Assembly: GCA_003797895.1 (NCBI GenBank)
Contig: RKQB01000008.1
Location: 32,797 to 96,796 of the forward strand
From: Cyclobacteriaceae bacterium YHN15
Lineage (GTDB): Bacteria; Bacteroidota; Bacteroidia; Cytophagales; Cyclobacteriaceae
Reading direction: 5' to 3'
Length of the DNA: 64,000 nucleotides
This document shows, piece after piece, positions 10,501-16,244 of the stretch. A program made the translations under genes and the position numbers. A model generated the notes under the pieces. The model saw only the letters and a program-made list of their open reading frames with translations. It did no database searches and was not told the origin of the DNA. Each line of letters starts with the position of its first letter. Within the stretch, counting starts at the first letter, position 1.

Positions 10501-13045
10501 CTTCACGGTGACCGTTACCGAAAATGCCGATACCGAAGATCCGGTCATCAGCAATTGTCCAACTGACATCTCCGTATCCAATGATGCGGGCAGTTGCGGT
10601 GCCGTGGTCAGCTGGACAGTTCCGATTGCCACCGATAACAGCGGTTCGGTGAACCTGACAAGCAATTTTGAACCTGGGGCTGTATTCCCTGTTGGAACTA
10701 CCACCGTGACCTATACCGCCACCGATGCGGCCGGAAATACAGCGACCTGCAGCTTTGAGGTGACCGTAAGCGATAACGAGAAACCGGTGATCGCAGCCGT
10801 CAGCCCGATAGCACAGGCAGCACCGATGGGAAGCTGTGAGGCGGAAATCAATATCACGGCACCTTCAGTGAGCGACAACTGTTCCACCGGTCTCTTGGCC
10901 ATTGGAACAAGAAGCGACGGACTGGCACTCAGTGCTGCCTATCCGTTGGGCATCACCACCATCACCTGGAATGCAGAAGATGCGGCGGGTAATGTGGCTG
11001 ATCCTGTGACACAGACCGTCACCGTAACCGATACCGAAGCTCCGGTGATCACCTGTCCTGCCGATATAAGCACCAGCGTGGCCTTCGGAGAAACAGGAGC
11101 GGTTGTCAGCTATGACCTGCCAGCTGCCACTGATAACTGCGGCACACCGAGCGTACAGCTCATCAGCGGACCTGTAAGCGGAGCGGTGTTCCCATTGGGT
11201 ACCACAACTGTGACCTACAGGGCCACCGATGTTTCAGGCAATACCGCCGACTGCAGCTTTACGGTGACCGTGACCGAAAGTGCCGATACCGAAGATCCGG
11301 TCATCAGCAATTGTCCAACTGATATCTTAGTATCCAATGATGCGGGAAGCTGTGGGGCCATCGTGAACTGGACAGTTCCGATTGCCACCGATAACAGCGG
11401 TTCGGTGAACCTGACAAGCAATTTTGAACCTGGGGCTGTATTCCCTGTTGGAACTACCACCGTGACCTATACCGCCACCGATGCGGCCGGAAATACAGCG
11501 ACCTGCAGCTTTGAGGTGACCGTAAGCGATAATGAAGCTCCAAATGTACTGACCAGAAATGTACTGATTGAAATAGAAGCTGGAAGTACCTACACCTTGA
11601 CAGTGGATGAAGTGGACAACAGCTCGAGCGACAATTGTGGAATTGCTTCCAGAACGCTGAGCCAAACTTTGTTCACCGATGCAGACGAAGGAGAAAATAC
11701 GGTTACCCTTACCGTCACCGACAATGCCGGTAACCAAAGTTCAGGTTCAGCTATCATTACTGTGGTTGTATTGTCAGCTCCGGAATGCGTGGTGGCCAGT
11801 GCAAGGGATGTAGTCCTTGTTCTTGATCGTAATGGAAACGCTACCCTTAGAGAGAACCAAGTAGATGACGGTTCCTTCTCCAATTGTTCCAACAGGATTA
11901 GTACCATGCAGGTCGATAAAGCAAGCTTCAGCTGTGCTGACCTGGGAGAACAGATGGTTACCTTCACGGTTACTGACGGCAACGGAAATGTAGGTGAAAC
12001 CCAATTCAAAGTTACAGTTTTGGATCAGACCGCTCCTAGCATTGGAAATATTTCTAGAATAAGTGTTACCCTTAATGGAGGACAGGATTATATCTTGCCT
12101 GACTTTAGGTCAACTGCGCCGGCCGAGGACAACTGTTCGGTAATTGATTACATCCAGATTCCCGCTCCGGGAACAGTTTACAGTACAACAGGAACTTATC
12201 CTATCGTATTGCGTGCCACTGATCAGAGCGGAAATATTGGAGAAAAAACAGTCAATCTGACCATAAGGATAAATAACAATAGGCCTGGAAGAGGCAGATT
12301 TGAACCTATTGAACTCAATGACTTGACCGTGCCTTGGAATACCGAATTCCAAGGGGTAATACAATTGCACCGTAAAGAAGTGGGTAAAAAGGTAATGGAT
12401 GAACTCGAAGTCGTCTTTGACAAATCGGATTATGATCCAATTCGTCCAGGAATCTACACCATAAAATATTACTTCGCCGAGGCAAAAGCTCAAATCAATG
12501 AATTCAAAGTTAGGGTAGAAGAAAAATCACTGCCATTGGATATCAGGTTAAGTAACAATATCTTGCTTTCTGATCTGGATTCAGGAGCGGTCATAGGAAG
12601 GTTCAACACCATAGATCCAACGGATAAAATCCATCTTTACCGCATGGAGGAACATCCTGAATTCCATCTGGAAGGAGATGTACTGATCTGGAAAGGGGAG
12701 GAAGCGCCACCTGCTACTGCCATTGTGAAGGTTTTCAGTACCGACAGAGTAGGTCAGACCATCAGCCGTGAGATAACCCTCTTCAGGGAAATTACACCAA
12801 ACAGCATGCTGATCTATCCAAATCCGGCCTACATGGAAACCAATATCCTGGTCAACCTGGCACAGGATTCCAATGTGGAAATACGGATCTTTGATGCGGC
12901 AGGCAGACTGGTCTTCACGGAGGAATCCTTCCAGAAAGAAACTTTCGTCCGAAATATTGATCTGGATATGCTCAGCAACGGTTTGTATAACGTGGTGGTA
13001 AAAGTCAATAACCAATACCTGCAAGGCAGATTTGTCAAACAATAA
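2..13045 (+). CDS. Giant multidomain T9SS-secreted adhesin-like protein (5' end outside window)
   Basis: The reading frame is open from base 2, so the N-terminus lies upstream and any start codon in the window is internal. Order of modules: about 4.5 Fn3-like repeats of ~118 residues (2-1590); a CARDB-like domain and an Ig/PKD-like domain (1597-2140); a long array alternating six-cysteine modules (pattern CxGLxCPxGxxCxxGxC) with carboxypeptidase-regulatory-like beta-sandwiches that begin G-T-V-R-D (2140-6000); several CARDB-like domains ending in acidic, Asn-rich strands (about 6355-9010); HYR-type repeats with D-N-C-S motifs (9040-12250); a linker; and a C-terminal T9SS type A sorting domain starting near the Y-P-N-P motif (about 12795-13042). 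No catalytic domain was recognised. These modules are typical of secreted or surface-bound adhesive proteins, so a role in adhesion or matrix is inferred. It is the largest gene here and ends at a strong terminator facing a convergent operon. Confidence 0.9.
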   Translation, partial: EIAPDEFVVQNGTGSAWWLYGLEPGTTYHFAVFEYNGTGSETFYLTDPYLTGTGSTLTGPTVQASNLSFSNITGNSMTLNWTNGNGTSRMIVARVDTPVDAEPSDLTGYGASSSFGSGVQISPGNFVIYNGSGTSMNLSNLSPNKTYHFSIFEYNGSSGRIYLRPGATGSQLTASAPTVPASNFFVRNVDGDRFIYEFTRGNGTRRMVIAKKGSPVTAVPVDGQTYTGSETFGSGTEIAPDEFVVQNGTGSAWWLYGLEPGTTYHFAVFEYNGTGSEIYYQIDPYLAGTGSTLSTPTVQSSNAFTSSRSNTSINISWTRGDGAQRILIGRKDGPVNVEPQDFTNYSTSATFGTSWTEIGTGNYALAAGNGNNVNITNLEPGTNYNFALFEFNGSSAKLYLRPGYQFALSTFGERPTVQASNATYSNIGFNAFDVSFVKGNGTRRLVLARAGSAVNAGPSDFASYASNSIFGQGDEIGSGNFVVFNGLEENFSLEGLQPGVTYHFAFFEYAVSEQGELYLAPAYTSTQGTLESYDLALSAILSPESSCDLSEVENITVEVSNLSSTPVEAFSLGYSINGASPVIEEVSGEDLIPGNEAFTYTFNQSFDFSPEGIYNLQAFLVLDGDVDSGNDELTVSVENFPDPAVSLTGDTTIVAGESLLLEATGGVEYLWSTQETTASITVQPLETTVYTVLITDQNGCSLELSVQVEVLPDPCAGLECPPGTSCLEGQCIPIVYSIVGTVRDAETNTPLSGVLVASEGKVGIGEDILTDEQGAYSIEVVYNSLISFTKLGYEVFTSTPIIEETSVLDVMLLASNDPCAGFICPIGFFCFDGNCFPEPLTLSGFVKEAGTQAVISGALVSTIFESTQTDENGFYTIRVTTGDVVVFSKDGYLDFETEAIVEDNLEFDVGLQVDICFGLNCPPGMQCFQGQCIPEIYDVSGTVRDLDTNEPLAGVRITLNGDCTLCFFDWTQEVLTDSEGNFSVQVSYGASLNFSKSGYLNASFGPVTANVTDAAILMEAGDALCEGLECPPGTQCFQGQCIPEIYDVSGTVRDLDTNEPLAGVRITLNGDCTLCFFDWTQEVLTDSEGNFSVQVSYGASLNFSKSGYLNASFDPVTANVPDAVILMEVGDLLCVGLDCPEGTVCFQGQCLPISYEVSGTVRDSETNEPIAGVLVSSLGAFVQGDIFTDSEGNFRISVLNNSLVEFSKFGYLTDTFGPVTGTVSDLLILMEPGDQLCADLECPVGTACFQGQCLPISYEVSGTVRDSETNEPIAGVLVSSLGAFVQGDIFTDSEGNFSIGVGINSQIEFSKSGYLDTSFGPVTGQVLDAVILMEVGDPLCVGLECPLGTACYQGQCVPITYQVTGQVINQVTLKPVVGVLVDSPDKFFPGDVFTDSNGNYTIDVNFGARITFSKTGYESYTTIGIIEDTSDLLIALKGTCDGVYCNIGQQCYEGECYIACAADQDCPPGTRCAGNVCLPNETDVPFETIVVSGIVRDADSNLPISGVSVFGALQGYYQKEVFTDSDGSYEIVLNEGARITYSKTGYESLSGDLTVNVGPIAVGDNVFDAFLVYNPCRNVYCPIGQVCVSGECKIACSADQDCPPGTFCMGGACISEAELCLVTDCPPGTICDNGRCLTQEDPCFNSSCPLGSYCVDGTCYESDSPFVTIEGVVKDAKTGSGLGDADIIVGENYKSFITQRGGTFSVQVPIGMGVEFTKWDYTSTTIPPVTGPQSGLEIELYKNWCLIHSCQPGQVCINGRCETIFYTLSGTVRDETTNEPLSGVTVTTAAAEVLTDENGNYTIEVIMGNVAVFLKDGYKNFQTEAINGDNGALDVNLIPGNCTADSCEPGFVCENGECVPDPCAGLNCPPGEYCFNGFCVPYVNLTIFGTVKDILTGEPVAASAVVDGKPTLVDYNGFFSVQVPYGEQILFIKDGYEWEYSPFLFDDYQVLEILMTPISGCENVSCPEGTICDNGVCKDPCELVTCPPGEACFGGQCFPAACESSLTALQVSPEVGDSNTEFTFTISYKDPANIKPAFGYPQLQLSYENPGQPRFTSFYEMIEVDPSDVDVRDGKLYQVSVSGLYENSGLTSYLTVQNEAACTVDTPEISVPRVADNNLDLAIFANNISFSTENPLENEAVTMFARIRNLSDFPAENFVVSAYDGETQIFSTTVDLLEAGKNQDFSWTYSFGEAGFYPIKVVIDETNQVEEINELNNFAIRPVLVGNFVLPGGIEASASPNTTTVYVSSTVTVSGSAQYFGIEEGVNPNVVGANVSISFEGGTTQTTTDTNGNFRRSIKMPSVPGIYTFTGSVTDYTLSADLPSFQVEVIPYPEKPDLKTDLVLNQTEIFAGGEVSGTATVINLGELTAVNFTLRIQSCEGLIQDILIPSLAPGETLSYNFTTIISETIGSCFAKNNCSISAIADVANQVDDKTRTNNSIGRSFTVYPELPDLTAANSSISSSSQMIDPFNFTVRVDNIGGVAVSQNFSVNVYLDDVLIDSRQFEGLEKCAHISYPLSIEFATGMDQTIRIKVDEPLGSGEIAEYKEDNNEFVRQIRYLPPPTEIPNLYITNTLLSVNPVLPEAGQNFLIQAKIRNTGNAPVEQDFEVNFRVEENGVFRNERVIISGGLLPGGEATAQLETSLAQFGNNGILVEIDPDNVIVESSKFDNKASMPLCVDLVAVKSGSIWGSTFFVDTQQTLSGRVRNTGLFTAYNVRVDFLLNGAEIGNVVIPELKPSFGSQGEWVTLPYVFRNTGVFQLELVVDKNEAIVECNESNNSASGEIRVRDQQPDLRILSEFISPSELNPEPGEEVNLFVSFENIGVAEAQPFKVRVMVDDVPLGADIPVNGLAAGQLSTVPVAVPYSSPTAGIKVVKGIIDVDRESDDVSYANNEATRALVVGRAPNLFFTKIDFSTYCPNVGEQVEIFVDIENEGDLGADAEVHFYYMTESDTIPIDFVPISVDLLDSTSASITWTVVSPEYGIMAEIKNSTPQEFNDLDNKIYGEFVDVNPPIVKTKSVTVYLDENGESLILPQDVDDGSFDQECGIASLSLDRDRFDCSSVGVPTLVSLTAVDFAGNEASAEVEVIVLDELLPTITTNGDQTVDAAEGLCETTVEVSANATDNCSVGDPTGVRSDGLALTDAYPVGVTTITWTVTDVNGNPATDVIQTVTVSDTQAPVITTNGDQTVDAKAGLCEATVEVSANATDNCSVGDPTGVRSDGLALTDAYPVGVTTITWTVTDVNGNPARDVIQTITVSDTQATVITTNGDQTVDAEAGLCEATVEVSANATDNCSVGDPTGVRSDGLPLTDAYPVGVTTITWKVTDVNGNPATDVIQTITVIDNQLPVITTNGDQTVDAEAGLCEATVEVSANATDNCSVGDPTGVRSDGLPLTDAYPVGVTTITWTVTDVNGNPAKDVIQTVTVSDTQAPVISCPADISTTVAFGETGAVVTYDLPTATDNCGTPSVQLISGPASGAVFPLGITTVTYRATDASGNTADCSFTVTVTENADTEDPVISNCPTDISVSNDAGSCGAVVSWTVPIATDNSGSVNLTSNFEPGAVFPVGTTTVTYTATDAAGNTATCSFEVTVSDNEKPVIAAVSPIAQAAPMGSCEAEINITAPSVSDNCSTGLLAIGTRSDGLALSAAYPLGITTITWNAEDAAGNVADPVTQTVTVTDTEAPVITCPADISTSVAFGETGAVVSYDLPAATDNCGTPSVQLISGPVSGAVFPLGTTTVTYRATDVSGNTADCSFTVTVTESADTEDPVISNCPTDILVSNDAGSCGAIVNWTVPIATDNSGSVNLTSNFEPGAVFPVGTTTVTYTATDAAGNTATCSFEVTVSDNEAPNVLTRNVLIEIEAGSTYTLTVDEVDNSSSDNCGIASRTLSQTLFTDADEGENTVTLTVTDNAGNQSSGSAIITVVVLSAPECVVASARDVVLVLDRNGNATLRENQVDDGSFSNCSNRISTMQVDKASFSCADLGEQMVTFTVTDGNGNVGETQFKVTVLDQTAPSIGNISRISVTLNGGQDYILPDFRSTAPAEDNCSVIDYIQIPAPGTVYSTTGTYPIVLRATDQSGNIGEKTVNLTIRINNNRPGRGRFEPIELNDLTVPWNTEFQGVIQLHRKEVGKKVMDELEVVFDKSDYDPIRPGIYTIKYYFAEAKAQINEFKVRVEEKSLPLDIRLSNNILLSDLDSGAVIGRFNTIDPTDKIHLYRMEEHPEFHLEGDVLIWKGEEAPPATAIVKVFSTDRVGQTISREITLFREITPNSMLIYPNPAYMETNILVNLAQDSNVEIRIFDAAGRLVFTEESFQKETFVRNIDLDMLSNGLYNVVVKVNNQYLQGRFVKQ
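2131..6003 (+). repeat. Cysteine-rich module / carboxypeptidase-regulatory-like repeat array
   Basis: About a dozen cysteine modules (near 2140, 2455, 2745, 3070, 3400, 3710, 4018, 4320, 4727, 5235, 5524, 5880) alternate with ~75-85-residue beta-sandwich repeats; some cysteine modules are doubled (4320, 4727-4980, 5524, 5880). Two pairs are nearly identical DNA: 2762-3018 with 3089-3345 (offset 327 bp) and 3433-3590 with 3742-3899 (offset 309 bp). Offsets are multiples of three, which points to recent in-frame tandem duplication. Confidence 0.85.
9282..10297 (+). repeat. Four near-identical 252-bp tandem HYR repeats
   Basis: The same segment around the I-T-T-N-G-D-Q motif starts at 9290, 9542, 9794 and 10046, an exact period of 252 bp (84 residues). 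Copies differ at only scattered bases. Each encodes an HYR-like Ig fold with two cysteines (L-C-E and D-N-C-S). The segment looks richer in G and C than the rest of the gene. Confidence 0.9.
10298..11535 (+). repeat. Composite HYR duplication (756-bp offset)
   Basis: The segment beginning at the C-P-A-D-I motif at 10301 recurs from 11057, an offset of 756 bp (252 residues, three HYR domains). The stretch around 10621-10770 and its partner around 11377-11526 are almost identical. The intervening HYR unit (10780-11040) is distinct. This is a higher-order, block-wise duplication as opposed to the simple tandem array just upstream. Confidence 0.8.
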
Positions 13046-13066
13046 TTAAAGACTTGATGTTATTAT

Positions 13067-13098
13067 AAAAAACCCACTCCGGAAAGGAGTGGGTTTTT
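13067..13098. terminator. Bidirectional intrinsic terminator
   Basis: A perfect 10-bp stem, AACCCACTCC (13071-13080) and GGAGTGGGTT (13086-13095), has a GGAAA loop. It is preceded by an A run and followed by a T run. It sits between the end of the giant gene and the end of the convergent rhodanese gene and can serve both. Confidence 0.85.
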
Positions 13099-13150
13099 AC
13101 TAAACTAAAGACAAGATATAGATAACTTTAGGTTTTAAAATTGTAAAATT

Positions 13151-13462
13151 TCAGAGTTCCTCTTCCTCCATTTCCCTATAAGCCAAAATCCCACCCAATA
13201 GGTTTCTGACTTTGGTAAAGCCTCTGGTTTCCATAAACTTTTTGGCATTTCCGCTTCTTGCGCCTGATCTGCATTGAAGCACTATTTCCTTATCCTTAAA
13301 TTCCTCAAATTCATCCAATTGGTAGGGGAGCTGTCCCAAGGGGATATTCTGTGCTCCTAGGTTATCTTCTTCGTATTCCCATTCTTCACGCACATCTATG
13401 AAGATAAAATCTTCATTATTCTGTAATTTTTCCCGAAGTTCCGCTACGTTTATATCTTCCAT
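13151..13462 (-). CDS. Rhodanese-like domain protein
   Basis: A 103-residue single rhodanese domain, which in active family members carries sulfur on a cysteine persulfide. The active-site loop reads QCRSGARSG, with the catalytic cysteine near residue 64 and arginines typical of the loop. The conserved D-V-R-E-x-x-E motif lies near residues 24-29. There is no signal peptide, so it is probably cytoplasmic. It is the last gene of a three-gene minus-strand operon, 4 bp behind the T9SS protein gene. Sulfur transfer is a family-level expectation; the actual acceptor cannot be told. Confidence 0.9.
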   Translation of the reverse strand: MEDINVAELREKLQNNEDFIFIDVREEWEYEEDNLGAQNIPLGQLPYQLDEFEEFKDKEIVLQCRSGARSGNAKKFMETRGFTKVRNLLGGILAYREMEEEEL

Positions 13463-13466
13463 TATT

Positions 13467-15299
13467 TTATCTTACTAATACCCGAATTGATTTTGACTCA
13501 TTGTTCTGGACAATATTGACCAGATAAACTCCTTTTTGAAGTCCGGCAAAATTAATCATTTTCCCCTTTTCATTAATCTCCATTGGTAAATTTAATTGTC
13601 GTCCATAAGGATCATAAACCGAATAATCATCTATTTCTCCTTCCAGGGAAATCCAATCTGTAACTGGATTTGGGAACAATTTAAAGCCTGCTTCCGACTG
13701 TCCTTCCTGTTCTAAAACTTCAGTTTCGCTTAAATGTACCCGGATCATCAATGAACCTTCTACTATATCATTTTGCTGCCATGAACCGGTCACATTGAAA
13801 AAAACTTCTTTGCCATTATCAAATGTTTTGTCTAATCCAACGTAGACGAAATCATTGGTGAACTGTGTGAATCCCACAAAGAAAATATCTTCGACACGTA
13901 TGTTTTCCTCCAGTTCAAAATAAGAAAAATCACTTAGACTTGGTTTTTCAGGAATAAACACTTCTTTGACATAAATCGGATTTTCATCCAAATTCCGCCA
14001 AATCATAAGATCTACTATGGAATTGGCTTGTGTGAAGTTGGTGAAATTGATGCTGATTCCTTTAACAAAGGCGGCATTGCTTACTTCAAATCGATTGGCC
14101 AACATGCCATTTCTTTGATTGATACCAGCGGAATAATCCACATTGCCATCATCATAGGCGAAAAAATCTCTGATAGGAATTATCGTTTTAACAGTGTCAT
14201 TCATTTTGAGGTCAATGTTGTCAAAAAAAACGGTGTCTCCATTGATGATCTGAAAGAGATTTTTATCACCAGTGGTTAAGTAGGTGATCAGTTCATAATC
14301 TGTTTCTTCCGAAGGTAAGTTGATTACATTGAAACTATTGCTATCGAAAGAACGCCTCTCATTTGCCAATGGGACTGGATTGAAAGGGGTGTTGTTATTG
14401 ATGTTTTTTACTATGGAATTATCAGCTTTATCACGTAAAACCACGCTATATTCCATTGCCCTGAAACGATTTTCCAGGTTTTTGAATTCATTTCCTGAGT
14501 TTGTCCAGATTTCATTGGAGTTCTTATTCAGTTCAAAAAGGGGAATGGCTGAAAATCTTCCCAGAGGCCTTACATTGGTTTTGGTAAGTGCACGGTCAGG
14601 GAAGGAAAGGTCGTTGGGATTACGGTTTTTATTGAGATAAACATAATCCACTAACCAGGAATCAAAAGGGCCTGAGGCTCTTCCGCTTATTTGAAATCTG
14701 AATTGAAAATTTTCATGCTGGAATTCTTCAGTTACCTGAATAATTTCAGGTGTAAAAGTAAATTGTTCTCCGGGTAGCATACTCCATACACTGATCCAGT
14801 TATCTGTAGTATCCAAAAAAAACAAGCTGAGGTCATCATTGAAATCCGGCATTTCACCTCTGCCTCCTGACTGCCAGAAAAAACTGATAAAAACCGTGTT
14901 TTTCTCCTCTTCACTTAAACCGGAAAGGTCAATAGGAACGGAGGTGATTTTATCTGTTATTCCTTGGGCAACCAATACATTGGAATAGGGTCTTCCTCTT
15001 TCATCTACACCGTCTAACAACAAAACTCCATAACTTGGAGGGGCATATCCCACGGTGAGGGATTGGGTGGCTCCTTCATTGATCCATTTTGTAGTATCCA
15101 CTCCTTTTTTTGAAAAATCATCCCAAAAAGGAAGGAGGGAAGGAGCTTGGTTTAACCTGTTGTTTTTAGAATAATCTTTTAATCCTTTTTCTGTAACCGG
15201 AGTAGGCAAAAGTTGAAATTGAGCAAAAGAAATCCTTATGTTTGCTTGAAACATCAGAATCACAAAAAAAAATAAAATAGATATTCTGTTTACTGACAT
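13467..15299 (-). CDS. Secreted protein with T9SS type A sorting domain, function unknown
   Basis: 610 residues. The N-terminus has a hydrophobic signal peptide that probably ends at A-Q near residue 27. The body has no recognised catalytic motif. It contains a MAM/lectin-like stretch with paired W and D residues around 140-220 that resembles beta-sandwich domains of other Bacteroidota secreted proteins. The last ~75 residues form a T9SS type A sorting domain (F-P-N-P-V, then G-R-Q-L and K-G-V-Y-L). Outer-membrane translocation by T9SS is therefore expected. It lies 8 bp downstream of the PASTA gene and 4 bp upstream of the rhodanese gene, so all three are likely co-transcribed. Confidence 0.85.
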   Translation of the reverse strand: MSVNRISILFFFVILMFQANIRISFAQFQLLPTPVTEKGLKDYSKNNRLNQAPSLLPFWDDFSKKGVDTTKWINEGATQSLTVGYAPPSYGVLLLDGVDERGRPYSNVLVAQGITDKITSVPIDLSGLSEEEKNTVFISFFWQSGGRGEMPDFNDDLSLFFLDTTDNWISVWSMLPGEQFTFTPEIIQVTEEFQHENFQFRFQISGRASGPFDSWLVDYVYLNKNRNPNDLSFPDRALTKTNVRPLGRFSAIPLFELNKNSNEIWTNSGNEFKNLENRFRAMEYSVVLRDKADNSIVKNINNNTPFNPVPLANERRSFDSNSFNVINLPSEETDYELITYLTTGDKNLFQIINGDTVFFDNIDLKMNDTVKTIIPIRDFFAYDDGNVDYSAGINQRNGMLANRFEVSNAAFVKGISINFTNFTQANSIVDLMIWRNLDENPIYVKEVFIPEKPSLSDFSYFELEENIRVEDIFFVGFTQFTNDFVYVGLDKTFDNGKEVFFNVTGSWQQNDIVEGSLMIRVHLSETEVLEQEGQSEAGFKLFPNPVTDWISLEGEIDDYSVYDPYGRQLNLPMEINEKGKMINFAGLQKGVYLVNIVQNNESKSIRVLVR

Positions 15300-15307
15300 C
15301 AGTAATT

Positions 15308-16072
15308 TCAGTTATTTTTCATTTCAGATATCCATAAATCAATCGGTTCGCCTGTTTTTACTTCTGCCCCGGCAGGAGGCACTTGTCTTACGATTATTCC
15401 TTGGGGTACCGTGTCTGTCTGGACATAATTGATTCTCCCCATTCTAAGTCCTGAACCTATAATCAGGAATTCAGCATCTACATTATCCATTCCAATAAAA
15501 TTGGGTACATCAAGAATTTGGTTACCAAGTCCATCACCGACTACAAGGTCCACCTGCGACCCTTTTGGGATTTCGAATCCCTCTGGAATATTTCTTCCTC
15601 TATATTTTTGTTCCAACACCACATTGATTCCGATATCCGGAACATAGATGATTTCACCACGGACCAATCCAATATTCCCCAAAATCTCTTGGGCATTTTT
15701 CAAAGGACTGTTGATCAAATTCGGCATTTTGATCAAGGGGGCATTTTTCGCATTTAAGGTAACATATATTTTTCTGCCCTGCTTGACCTTGTTACCTGCT
15801 CTTGGATTTTGTTTAAGTACGGAAAAAGGCTTTAATTCTGCATTATACCCACTGTCCAGCGTTACCTCAAACTGTAAATCTCTTGCCGAAAGAAAAGATT
15901 CTAATTGATGGTACTCGTATCCTTCCAAATCGGGGACAGTAACCGTTTGTCCATGATTGGTATAAGAAGGTAGAAATACTTTTAAAAACAGAATTGATAA
16001 TAAAAGTATTGTGGCGATTACCAAAACCAAATGGATTCCAATTTTTTTGGCAGAGGTTTTAAAGTCACTCAT
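15308..16072 (-). CDS. Membrane-anchored protein with three PASTA domains
   Basis: 254 residues: a short cytoplasmic N-terminus, one membrane helix (about residues 12-33), then three PASTA repeats at roughly 44-110, 114-183 and 188-250. There is no kinase or transpeptidase domain, unlike the PASTA kinases and penicillin-binding proteins where the domain was first known. PASTA domains often bind peptidoglycan or beta-lactam-like ligands, so an envelope role is inferred. It is the first gene of the operon that continues into the T9SS protein and rhodanese genes. The start ATG at 16072 is the natural one because the helix follows directly. Confidence 0.88.
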   Translation of the reverse strand: MSDFKTSAKKIGIHLVLVIATILLLSILFLKVFLPSYTNHGQTVTVPDLEGYEYHQLESFLSARDLQFEVTLDSGYNAELKPFSVLKQNPRAGNKVKQGRKIYVTLNAKNAPLIKMPNLINSPLKNAQEILGNIGLVRGEIIYVPDIGINVVLEQKYRGRNIPEGFEIPKGSQVDLVVGDGLGNQILDVPNFIGMDNVDAEFLIIGSGLRMGRINYVQTDTVPQGIIVRQVPPAGAEVKTGEPIDLWISEMKNN

Positions 16073-16244
16073 GAATCTACTGATGTATATTTAAACTTAA
16101 ACGCTTAAAGTTAGAATTAATTTGTTTTTAATCATCAAATTTAATTGAATGTACTCAAAGAGTTGGCCAAAATAAACTGGAAAGGTTAAAGAGCAGAGGA
16201 TGATTACTATTTTCCACGGATTTTTTAAATTTTTAAGAAAATGA

